Of a stretch of 64,000 nt of DNA, positions 19,867 to 28,940 are shown in pieces (position 1 is the stretch's first letter; every line of letters starts with the position of its first letter). The notes beneath the pieces are model-generated. The model was not told where the DNA came from, made no database searches, and saw nothing but the letters and a program-made list of their open reading frames with translations. The position numbers and the translations under genes were made by a program. This DNA is from a secondary endosymbiont of Ctenarytaina eucalypti (lineage in GTDB: Bacteria > Pseudomonadota > Gammaproteobacteria > Enterobacterales > Enterobacteriaceae), in assembly GCF_000287335.1 (NCBI RefSeq), contig NC_018419.1, positions 744,001 through 808,000 on the forward strand. The letters are read 5' to 3'.

Positions 19867-20609
19867 GTAAATATATTTACTCCTGTCTTCTCAGTGAGCT
19901 TACATCGAGATGCCTTAAGGCAAGATCATGCGGTTCGCGCTCATGAGAGGATCCTGTCCTGGCAATGCCAGAAATATTCTTCTACAACATCATCACAGAA
20001 AAAATGATAGTCACTCATTCAGGAAACCTTTACCCCAAAAGAGCGAACGCATCATTAGTACCGTGATCTGCCGAAAAAATCCTTGCATCTGTTACGCTAT
20101 CTAATGCTTGCTGTAACTGACGTCGTGCTGGTCGTTTGTCAATACTAGGCTTCAGGACGTTTTATGCTCCCTTACCAAAAACTGTAAAGTCATTTCCATT
20201 AACGACTAAATGGGTAATTACAGAGTTTTGTGACGTTTTTATGTTGCTAAGCACTTCTTACCTTTCCTTTCGGAAAAATTAGTCATCTAGGCAATTACAA
20301 GCAGTTTCTTTTTACATTCGGCAACATCTGACGCATGCATCTGTTCTGTCAGAACACCCCTCTGCTACAGATCTTATTGTTATTCAGCAGCTAGTGCTTT
20401 TAAATTTTTTTTGCTATATATCACATATGTTGAAATCACTGTAATGACATGAGTCAATTCTTACTAAAAATATCTATTTCAATAGCAATACTGTAGGGAA
20501 AAACATTCTTCTTATCATTCCGTCATGGAATGCACAATACTCACTACTTCAGTGAAGTTAACGTCACTATAGAGTAAACACTCTACAGCTGATAGAAAGC
20601 GCATGATAC

Positions 20610-20759
20610 TTAGATAAAGTTGCAAAGTAAGTGATTAATATCCGAGATAAAGAGGTTTCGGTTTCGGTAAATGCCTGAGTTATCATACAAGGCCCCCTGA
20701 ATATTTTGCTCCGCAAAAGCTCGTCGATAATAATGGTTGAGGTGCTGCTCTGGATTACG
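20610..20759 (-). pseudogene. Unassigned coding-like fragment
   Basis: A 50-codon minus-strand frame, without a start codon at its head, reads RNPEQHLNHYYRRAFAEQN followed by ALYDNSGIYRNRNLFISD and a stop. The residue order looks like true protein rather than chance. The family was not recognised. Sequence just upstream (AHAMRPGFSMPRLLKKA, in another frame) may belong to the same decayed gene. Confidence 0.35.
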
Positions 20760-21662
20760 CGCTGTGAGGCATTACAAAAAAGGCTCGCATCAGCATAGCG
20801 CTATTAGCAGCTCACTCTTCATAAACTCTTATGCTTTCTTTAACAAGCGAGGCATAGAAAAGCCTGGACGCATAGCGTGAGCAACTTTAAAGTACAACGT
20901 AAGCTACCTCGGGTAGTAAATAGTGAAAAATATTTGATATATTTTTGCCAATAGATCGCATAGTAGCGCTGATGATCGAGAAGGGCTTCTGGGATTCCTA
21001 AAGAAGACTACTAAACAATTCAGGCAGCATTCGATAACGGTAAGTAGTGATATACATTTCGCCCCATTATGGTCTATTGAGAAATAAAATAAAATCGCTT
21101 TCCCTACAGGGAGGTAAAGTAATGATAATCTTATCCACCTGAACTAAAGCGTAAGCACGAGGTTGATAATCAGAATCTAAACAGCAGCTATGCTATCTTG
21201 AAAATAAACAAACCTATAATCACAGTAGATCACTAGTTTAACGCCCATCATTGAGTTAAAAACACTTGTCCTAGGCATCGAAGCCTAACTCACTATGATT
21301 CGCAGCTCAGAAAAGTTTTAACAATGGTTAAGATGCTTAACTAAGCGATACTCTTAAGCAAGCCGAGCATAAACTGAATCTCGTAACAATAGCTCTGCTA
21401 AGAGCTCAATCGTTAGGCGCCCCCATTTTTTTAAAAAACTGATTTTACATTAAAGAGGTAATAAAGCTTCTTGCGCCCACCACATACAGTGAGTTTATTA
21501 AAAAAATGACTCATTTGGTATTAAGGATTGAAGGATATACCCGAGACGAAAATTATTTACTAAGAAACAATCATGACAGATAGGCATAATTTTTAATTAT
21601 GCAACATCCCAAGTGCATACTCTTTTCTCGGGGTGCACTCGTTAGATGCAAAAGGAATAAAT

Positions 21663-23051
21663 ATGCAATCAATAAAATTAAATGTCTCCGCTATACAACA
21701 ACTGGATGCATCTCCTCTAACAAAAAATCAAAAATCTCTCATATGCATGGTTACTATAGGAAACATTCTTGAATTTTTTGATTTATTCCTGATAGGTTTT
21801 ACTGTTACCTTGCTTATGCAAGATCAGCGATGGTCATTAAACACAGTACAGTCTAGCCTAATTCTTTCAGGGGCTGGAGTTGGAACTGTCATCGGTGCAA
21901 TTTTTTGGGGGAGGTTTGCTGACAAATATGGCCGAAAAAAACCATTTTTCTTATGTGTGTTATTACTTGTAATATTCACCGGACTGTCTGCACTAACACC
22001 TGAAAATAGTTGGGTCTTTTTGTCAATCATGCGCATCTTCGTCGGCATAGCCGTTGGTGGACTTAATGTAACTTCCATACCTTATGTTCAAGAATTTTTA
22101 CCATCTAAAAATAGGGGTTTTTTTACTGGCTTAACATCAGCATTTGTGCCATTAGGCCTGTTGCTTGGTTCAGTTTTAACGCGGTATCTTGCTGAACCAC
22201 TTGGTTGGAGAGGCATGTTAATTCTTGGATGTCTGTCTGTTATTGTATTAGCATGGAAAAATTTTATTCCAGAATCACCGCGATATTTATTATCTAGAGG
22301 ACATGTTCAGGAAGCGCGTGCAGCTTACGCTTGGGCGATGAACAGACCGATCAATAAAATTGGACATTTATCTGAAGATGTATACTTTACTAAAAAATCC
22401 TTTTTTAACATAATACAAGATTATCCTAAACAACTAAGTATTGTTTCTATTGGTTCATTTTGTTTCATGCTCGGAAGTTTTTTTATTCAGTCATGGGGAC
22501 AGACATTATTAGGTAACATTTTTCATTTTAGCATTCACGCTGTAGCAAATTTATTCATGATACTCTCCTTAGGGGACTTAATTGGGCGATTAGTGTCAGC
22601 ATGGCTCTCTGATTGTTTCGGAAGGCGTCGAACACTCTTTCTCTTCGGTTGCATGGGCGCGTTAGGTTGTATTATTGCTGCACTTTCTACACAAATTAGC
22701 GTAATCATACCTTCCTATAATTTAAACCTCGCTTCTTCAGGCTGGGTCTTCTTTTTCGGCATTCTGATGGTCATGATATTTGGCGATGGTGCATTTGGTG
22801 TTATCAATGTCTTTGGTGGAGAAATGTTTTCTAATCAAATACGCTCGACATGTCTTGGGCTAGGGTATGGTATTGGTGCTATAGCGAAAATTATTGGTCC
22901 TTTTTTTTTGGGGGGGTTAATTAAAAGCGAGCCCTTGTCTGAAGATTCAGTCTCTTTTCCCTTTATTATATTCGCTTTTATTTTTTTTCTCGGCTCTATA
23001 GTATATCTATTTGCACGTGAAACTCGGGATGTTAAACTTGAAACTATGTAA
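21663..23051 (+). CDS. Major facilitator superfamily transporter
   Basis: A 462-residue membrane carrier with about 12 predicted transmembrane helices. ATG 21663 has AAGGAA just upstream and is preferred to GTG 21633. Helix 1 opens IGNILEFFDLFLIGF; the loop 2-3 signature is GRFADKYGRKK; PESPRYLLSRG lies before the central cytoplasmic loop; a second GRRR loop (DCFGRRRTLFLFG) begins the C-terminal half. These features fit the sugar or aromatic-acid:H+ symporter branches, but the substrate cannot be told. It stands alone between gene deserts, is AT-rich, and has a T9-G7 tract at 22901-22916 in helix 11. No frameshift is present. Recent transfer and old retention are both possible. Confidence 0.85.
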   Translation: MQSIKLNVSAIQQLDASPLTKNQKSLICMVTIGNILEFFDLFLIGFTVTLLMQDQRWSLNTVQSSLILSGAGVGTVIGAIFWGRFADKYGRKKPFFLCVLLLVIFTGLSALTPENSWVFLSIMRIFVGIAVGGLNVTSIPYVQEFLPSKNRGFFTGLTSAFVPLGLLLGSVLTRYLAEPLGWRGMLILGCLSVIVLAWKNFIPESPRYLLSRGHVQEARAAYAWAMNRPINKIGHLSEDVYFTKKSFFNIIQDYPKQLSIVSIGSFCFMLGSFFIQSWGQTLLGNIFHFSIHAVANLFMILSLGDLIGRLVSAWLSDCFGRRRTLFLFGCMGALGCIIAALSTQISVIIPSYNLNLASSGWVFFFGILMVMIFGDGAFGVINVFGGEMFSNQIRSTCLGLGYGIGAIAKIIGPFFLGGLIKSEPLSEDSVSFPFIIFAFIFFLGSIVYLFARETRDVKLETM

Positions 23052-23279
23052 TTCCTAGAAAGAAATTAGTCCGATTGAGTATTCTGCATTCCCCCATTAT
23101 TTAATCCTTTGGGGTCATGCTGTTCTAATGTGAAGGTTTAGAAAAATACATGTTACCTCGAATATGTCCGTTTCTTGAATTGATTACATAATTAAAATTG
23201 TTAATCATTTTTTCTGCAGCTGACAACATTGATTCCAATATACTTTCTCTACTCTAAAGAAAAAATACAGTCACCACCG

Positions 23280-23313
23280 CCTCATCATGCAGTTTTCAAG
23301 CGACATGATGAGG
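23280..23313. repeat. Perfect 10-bp inverted repeat
   Basis: CCTCATCATG at 23280-23289 pairs exactly with CATGATGAGG at 23304-23313 around a 14-nt loop, about 230 bp after the MFS stop codon. G-rich sequence, not a T-run, follows. Confidence 0.7.
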
Positions 23314-24354
23314 GGGGCATAACTTGATCACACAACCGTTCATGCATGAAAAGAGCAACCCGATACTAGATGGCTCGCTTATGATTATGCGACTTTATAG
23401 TTTTTTGCTGATAGCTATATAGCGCTTCCTTGGTTTTATTATCACAACTCTTAAAGAGCAGATAAGATTTTACGCGCTTCTTTTTTTAAAGAAATAGAGT
23501 AAGAACAATCTAGGAATTACATAGTTTCAAGTCATATCAACATACAACGTCAACATGTGATGAAACCATCTGGTGATATAATTAATCACCATAAGTTCTT
23601 GGGTTGTTTATGCAGGAGTATATAGAGTTAATTAGGAGGATCGCGAACATAAAACCTTTCTAACCCGACAAATCTATCAGTAATTCGCGAGAATTACAAA
23701 ATGTTCATGCTAATTAATTTGATATCAGTACAGATGATCAATCACCTCTTCCGGATTAGATCAAGAAAACTAAAAGAATATGCAAGAGAGGTTTATTGAT
23801 TATGCATAGAGGCTTTCTTAACAATACCTTGTTAAAGAAAAAACCCAGTCGGTTATTTGCTATAAGTGGGACTAAGCAATATTCATCAGCGCTATGCGCC
23901 TGCACCTATAAGCTTTATGATGCCGTTAAGCTTCGGTCTTTAAGCGAAAGTTATGATGCCTGAAAACAGATAGTAAATTATCAGGTAATATGCACTAGAT
24001 AACACCGCCATATTCTTCTACAACATAACTCTGGGTTATCCTCTAAGTTTGAATGCCTATGATGCACCGATAGACAAGACGATAAAGTCGTATAAGAGCC
24101 TTAATTAGATCATACTGATATAATATAATATTTCACACCGCTTACACCATATTACAATACTTTTTCTGACTGAAAATCATTCGAAACCATATGGTTATAC
24201 AAGATGCAATTACAACCTCGGAAAGAAATTATCTTCTGATCGATGCAGAAATGACGCCGGATAGCTATCCAGCCTGCAGCTGATAGAACTATAATAACTG
24301 ACGCTTATGAATATACATTGCGTCTCATTATTATATTACTTTCTTCCGAAAGAT

Positions 24355-24421
24355 GACATAGAAAGCCTATCTACGAATAGCACGATCACAGATCGTGGCG
24401 TTGGTGGTTATTTTCTATGTC
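24355..24421. repeat. Nested double hairpin
   Basis: An outer stem GACATAGAAA/TTTCTATGTC (24355-24364 and 24412-24421) encloses an inner stem CACGATC/GATCGTG (24381-24387 and 24391-24397, loop ACA). The 67-nt layout could be a structured RNA or a cruciform; no known RNA family was recognised. Confidence 0.55.
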
Positions 24422-25268
24422 TATTTAACCTGCGGCGGCTCTTTCAAATACTGGCAGTCGTGCTCTAATCCGATAGAAAAAACTTTCTAGTCTAGAATTT
24501 TTCGGCTCGAGGTCAAAAAATCTACTTTCCATTCCGGGGTGCTATCCTTGAAAAGAAAATACCACCAGCAGTGTAAACAAAATATCTTAATCAGCTAGCG
24601 CGTCAATAAAGCGGCGCTATTTAACAGGGGCTTGTAACTAAGTGCGCAATTCAATGCCGAAGACGTCATAACCGTATAATTTTTGAACAGCAGATGATTA
24701 TGAGCATATGAATTCATCACTGGGATATGAGCCTGCTTTCTATCCCCATAGGGCGTTGATCATTACATGCATATTGAGCTCACCATCGAACGAAAAAAAT
24801 CCGGAGAAAGTACGGAGTAGATATGGATATATGCATGGCGCATCATAAACCCCAGGACACTTCATATGAAATTTTTTATTCTTAAATTGATAACGCACGA
24901 CGCCGACAGAAAGTAGGCGCGCAGATCGACTACCGCATCAGTGTTTTGCTGTTGATAAGGAGACAAGGACGCGGTGATGATTTATGTAAATCTCCGTAAA
25001 ACTGCTACATCCTCTAATCCTGAAATACTTGAGTCAACGAGATGACGCGTAGGGACCTGAAAGTTTCCTTGATCAATAGATCATGGGGCTCTATGCAAAT
25101 AATAGCAGCATACTTCTAGAATAGAATATTCTCTTAAGTCATCTAACTGCTAGCAATATTCTGAAAAGAGATTTTTTAAAATGCAATTATTTACAGCATC
25201 GAGTCCATGACAAAGCAGCAGTTATTAAAACTAGTTACTCACTATTGTTATAGTACGAATCTTCTTAA

Positions 25269-25551
25269 TCAATACCTTTCAATTATTTTCTGCAGCAAAC
25301 GGATGCGCTCTTCAATGCGGGATACATTTTTAAGGTTTTTCAATCTTTCCTATGCTAATTTATAATAAACATGTAGTCCGACAATAAAAAACGGTTATTC
25401 TTTATTAGTAACCCTTAGTACACACCTGCAGATCTTCCAACTGCTGATGCTGCTTGTCAGCAACCTGTCTCAACGCTAGCCGTTGTTTCGGCAGGCAATT
25501 GACTCATAATGCACGACCAAAAAATTGCACATCTGATAATTCTGCGGACAT
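25269..25551 (-). pseudogene. zapA: Remnant of zapA (FtsZ-ring protein)
   Basis: The minus strand from ATG 25551 reads MSAELSDVQFFGRAL, a stop codon, then VNCLPKQRLALRQVADKQHQ and LEDLQVCTK, matching E. coli ZapA [36 protein letters not shown] and LQDLKERT. After further stops the frame returns as RIEERIRLLQKIIERY and a stop at 25269, matching MEQRIRMLQQTIEQ. A nonsense mutation at codon 16 plus later stops inactivate it. ZapA cross-links FtsZ filaments. It sits divergent from ygfB and pepP as in E. coli. Confidence 0.92.
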
Positions 25552-25747
25552 GATACAGTCTTGTTTTTTATCGAGCCAATCCTCATCAATAACTCGTCCT
25601 TCCGGCGAGGAGAGAATCACAATACTAAATATAATTTATATGAATATAGAAGTGATAGGTGCTTTATGCTGTAGCTCGCTACATTAATGCAATCATAAAT
25701 TTCAGCATATTTTTCCGTTCATAAGAGGACAGATCTAGACCAATACC

Positions 25748-26290
25748 ATGCCCTCTTATAACAACTTTAACTAGATCTGGAAGAACTGATGCTAGCATTA
25801 GCCACTAAAAAAATAGATACGATATTAAGTGAGGAGGTGTTTGACATTCACAAGAATAGTTGCACTAATTATTGCCTCATGTATTGACTAATAATGAGCA
25901 CATCTCACGCCCCACGCTTAGAAAGCATGAGGCGTGAGATGTGCTACTAGGTCATCTCGCCAGAGCGCTAGCGTGTCGGTCATCTCAATAATATGTCGGC
26001 AGATATTATTTTCACTAGATAACGCCATAGTATGCGCTATCCGCAGATGTCAATAGATAGGTAGATAAAGTTTTCCCGGAAAGAAAACCATTTCTTACTC
26101 AGTCTGAAGTGCTGAAAACGAAGTGAGATTTAGATTAAGTAAAATGCGAGTTGCATGAGACGATCCGCGGTGTTTGTCACATAGCACAGTTAGGTTATCT
26201 AAAGATCTAATATTTCAAGGAGTACACTTAATAACTGTCGGGTATTATTGAGAATGTCCGCATGACTATCATCTTTTACGGTAATATTAT
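25748..26290 (+). pseudogene. ygfB: Remnant of ygfB
   Basis: Upstream of pepP, where enterobacteria carry ygfB, the plus strand begins MPSYNNFN then a stop (E. coli MPGYNEMNQ). Near 26178 it reads HIAQLGY (E. coli NIAQLGY), and at 26241-26280 GIIENVRMTIIF (E. coli EIIEYVRVAALL). The middle is scrambled by frameshifts, and a 49-nt inverted repeat lies within it (25897-25945). YgfB is a small UPF0149 family protein of poorly known role. The copy cannot be translated as one protein. Confidence 0.85.
25897..25945. repeat. Long inverted repeat inside ygfB remnant
   Basis: AGCACATCTCACGCC at 25897-25911 and GGCGTGAGATGTGCT at 25931-25945 are exact reverse complements. The inner sequences CACGCTT and AAGCATG extend the pairing with two mismatches down to a 3-nt loop, giving about 23 base pairs in all. 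It lies in dead coding sequence. Confidence 0.85.
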
Positions 26291-26420
26291 ACTTGATGCG
26301 AATCAGAGTGTAGCTTTCACGCTGAATAGTTTAACTATACAGTCACATTAACTCTGCTATTCCTTCAGAGTGTTGACTCTAGCAGAGAGGATCGATGTTT
26401 TAAAAATCTTAAAGGGAATA

Positions 26421-27740
26421 ATGAAACTACAAGAATATCTTTTCCGTCGTCAAACGTTGCTGGCAAAAATGAAGCCAGATAGCGCAGCACTAATCTTTGC
26501 CGCTCCCGCAACGAAGCGCAGTGCCGATAGTGAGTATCCCTATCGTCAACATAGTGATTTCTGGTATTTTACAGGCTTTAACGAACCACAGGCACTCTTA
26601 ATTTTACTCAAGAGCGGGCATCTCAATCACCATAGCATATTATTCCACCGGTCACGAAATAACGCCGATGAAATCTGGACCGGAAAACGCTTAGGTCAAG
26701 AGGCCTTACTAGAGCACCTAGGAGTTGCCCGAGCGCTACCGTGGCATGACATTAGCAGGAGATTGTATTTACTTCTTAATGGCCTGCAAGTGGTTTATCA
26801 TGCGCAGGGCGAATACCACTTTGCGGATACATTGCTATTTAGCGCGCTTGATAAGTTGCGCTCTGGCAGGCGTAAGAAATTACAGGCACCGGCCACGCTA
26901 GTTGATTGGCGGCCTTGGGTACATGACATGAGGTTAAGAAAATCTGAAGAAGAGCTGGCCATAATACGACAGACTTGCAACATCACCTCCTTGGCGCATC
27001 TCCGTGCCATGAAGCAATGTCGCCCGGGTATGTACGAGTACCAGCTGGAAGGTGAAATCCTGCATGAATTTAACCGTCATGGCGCCCGATACCCGTCGTA
27101 CAATACTATCGTCGGCAGCGGCGAAAACGGCTGCATTTTGCACTACACCGAAAATGCATCTAAGATAAAAAGCGGTGATCTAGTGCTGATCGATGCCGGC
27201 TGTGAATACCAGGGCTACAATGCGGACATCACTCGCACCTTTCCAGTCAATGGACGGTTCTCGCCGGAACAGCATGCGCTATATAACCTCGTCCTGGCGA
27301 TGCTAAACCGTGCCCTAGAGCTCTACGGCCCAGGGCAAAATATTCAAAGCGTAAGTCAGGAGGCTGTTCGCATTATGGTCTCTGGACTGGTAAAGCTTGG
27401 CGTCATGCAGGGGGATATGGAACAGCTCATCAAAGAAAATGCGTACCGTCAATTCTTTATGCACAGCCTGAGTCACTGGCTGGGTCTTGATGTGCACGAC
27501 GTTGGGGACTATAGTACATCTCAGTGTGATCGACCACTAGAGCCAGGAATGGTGCTGACTGTCGAGCCGGGTATCTATATTTCTAACGATGCCAATGTTC
27601 CGCACGCCTACCGCGGTATCGGCATCCGTATTGAGGACAATATTGTAATTACCGCCTCGGGTAATGAAAACCTGACTGCCTCAGTCGTCAAAAATGCTAC
27701 GGAGATTGAGGCCATTATGGCACTGGCGACCTCAGGATGA
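26421..27740 (+). CDS. pepP: Xaa-Pro aminopeptidase (aminopeptidase P)
   Basis: A 439-residue metallopeptidase (E. coli 441) that removes N-terminal residues followed by proline. ATG 26421 with AGGGA upstream gives MKLQEYLFRRQTLL, fitting the family; the start at 26370 is rejected. The creatinase-like N-domain has SADSEYPYRQHSDFWYFTGF. The dinuclear-metal ligands are in DAGCEYQGYNADITRTFP, HSLSHWLGLDVHDVG, TVEPGIY and RIEDN. It shares ATGA with ubiH, so translation is coupled. The pepP-ubiH-ubiI operon is kept although ygfB and zapA beside it are dead. Confidence 0.96.
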   Translation: MKLQEYLFRRQTLLAKMKPDSAALIFAAPATKRSADSEYPYRQHSDFWYFTGFNEPQALLILLKSGHLNHHSILFHRSRNNADEIWTGKRLGQEALLEHLGVARALPWHDISRRLYLLLNGLQVVYHAQGEYHFADTLLFSALDKLRSGRRKKLQAPATLVDWRPWVHDMRLRKSEEELAIIRQTCNITSLAHLRAMKQCRPGMYEYQLEGEILHEFNRHGARYPSYNTIVGSGENGCILHYTENASKIKSGDLVLIDAGCEYQGYNADITRTFPVNGRFSPEQHALYNLVLAMLNRALELYGPGQNIQSVSQEAVRIMVSGLVKLGVMQGDMEQLIKENAYRQFFMHSLSHWLGLDVHDVGDYSTSQCDRPLEPGMVLTVEPGIYISNDANVPHAYRGIGIRIEDNIVITASGNENLTASVVKNATEIEAIMALATSG

Positions 27741-28915
27741 GCATTACTATTATAGGCGGCGGCATGGCGGGCACCACGCTAGCGCTAGCAATTTCACATA
27801 TGAGTCGTGGCGCTTTGAGCATCGACCTGGTAGAAGCGCTCAACCCAGAATCTCGCGATCATCCCGGATTCGACACCCGCGCCGTTGCGCTGACAGACGG
27901 AACCCGCCGCGAATTGACCGCGATCGGCCTCTGGTCAGCGCTGGCGCCTTACACCACCCCGATTACCCAAGTCGAGGTGAGCGAAAAAGGACACCTTGGT
28001 AAAGTGTGCCTGAGGGCCAGAGATTATCATGTGCCTGCCCTAGGTTATGTCTTGGAGCTCCATGCCGCTGGCAAACAGCTCTTTGACCTACTGTACCAAG
28101 CCCCCGGCGTGAAATTGCATTGCCCTGCGAGCTTTCAAAATATCAGACGCGAGAAAGATGGCAGCTTCATTTTCCTGAATAATGGCGTAGCACTTAACGC
28201 GAAACTAGTAGTAGTGGCTGATGGCTCTCAGTCGCCACTCGCGGCACAATGCGGCATCCGCTGGCGCCAGTGGGACTATCAACAGATTGCAATTATCGCT
28301 AATATCAGGACCACCGTCCCTCACGGTGGCACGGCGTTTGAAAGATTTACCCCACAGGGCCCACTAGCGTTGCTTCCTATTTCGCGCGCGCGCAGCGCGT
28401 TAGTCTGGTGCTTACCCGCTGCGCATGCACAGGAGATTACTGCCTGGCACGAAGAACAGTTTTGCCAAAAACTGCAACAAGCATTTGGCTGGTCTCTTGG
28501 TCGTATTACTACTGCTAGCGAGCGCCGGTATTACCCGCTAAGGCTGCGTACTGCAGAGCAGCACATTTCTCACCGGATAGCGCTAGTAGGTAATGTCGCG
28601 CAAACGCTACACCCAATTGCTGGCCAAGGTTTCAACCTAGGGCTACGCGATGTGATGACGCTAGCAGAAACTCTTGTTCAGGCAGAGGAAAAAAAGATGG
28701 ATCTCGGGGCGTATGCTGTGCTATTAGCATATCAGAAACGCCGGCAACCGGATCAGTCTGTTATCATTACCATTACCGACGGACTTATCCATCTATTCTG
28801 CAACCGTTACCTGCCTTTAGTAGCTGTCCGTAATATAGGGATGTTGGCGATGGCTTATATCCCATCTCTGCGCACAGGTCTGGCGCGTAAAACCCTGGGA
28901 TGGGTGGCGCGATGA
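27737..28915 (+). CDS. ubiH: 2-octaprenyl-6-methoxyphenol hydroxylase
   Basis: A 392-residue FAD monooxygenase (E. coli UbiH 392) that hydroxylates C1 of the ring in ubiquinone synthesis. The Rossmann fingerprint is GGGMAGTTLALAIS near the N-terminus, the second FAD motif is VVVADGSQSPLA, and the C-terminal motif GNVAQTLHPIAGQGFNLGLR is the UbiH form. It overlaps pepP by four bases and is followed 25 bp later by ubiI. Its presence implies aerobic quinone-based respiration. Confidence 0.95.
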   Translation: MSITIIGGGMAGTTLALAISHMSRGALSIDLVEALNPESRDHPGFDTRAVALTDGTRRELTAIGLWSALAPYTTPITQVEVSEKGHLGKVCLRARDYHVPALGYVLELHAAGKQLFDLLYQAPGVKLHCPASFQNIRREKDGSFIFLNNGVALNAKLVVVADGSQSPLAAQCGIRWRQWDYQQIAIIANIRTTVPHGGTAFERFTPQGPLALLPISRARSALVWCLPAAHAQEITAWHEEQFCQKLQQAFGWSLGRITTASERRYYPLRLRTAEQHISHRIALVGNVAQTLHPIAGQGFNLGLRDVMTLAETLVQAEEKKMDLGAYAVLLAYQKRRQPDQSVIITITDGLIHLFCNRYLPLVAVRNIGMLAMAYIPSLRTGLARKTLGWVAR

Positions 28916-28940
28916 GCTCTATCTTGTAGCAAGAGGATCG

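Larger units (their letters stand above)
19391..21662. other. Gene desert between coaBC and the MFS gene
   Basis: About 2.3 kb with no intact gene. radC, the usual divergent neighbour of coaBC, was not readable. Two coding-like fragments lie on the minus strand: 19631-19866, one frame of 78 codons with a single internal stop, including LTILPDGMLIVSDYKLP; and 20610-20759, including RNPEQHLNHYYRRAFAEQN and ALYDNSGIYRNRNLFISD. I cannot assign them. A 30-bp perfect palindrome is at 19613-19642. A small stem, TAGAGT/ACTCTA, lies near 20570. Confidence 0.6.
23052..25268. other. Gene desert between the MFS gene and the zapA remnant
   Basis: About 2.2 kb without an intact gene. ssrS (6S RNA), ygfA, serA or rpiA, which lie beyond zapA in E. 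coli, were not recognised. It contains CCTCATCATG/CATGATGAGG at 23280-23313 (14-nt loop) and a nested double hairpin at 24355-24421. Confidence 0.6.

Noticed and set aside
25000-25268. 6S RNA (ssrS) downstream of zapA
   Set aside because: The position is right by synteny, but the minus strand shows neither the conserved 6S ends nor the long imperfect helix; I could not align it.
25454-25687. 77-codon plus-strand frame opposite the zapA remnant
   Set aside because: Its first half is the antisense of the zapA pseudogene, so no separate gene is needed to explain it.
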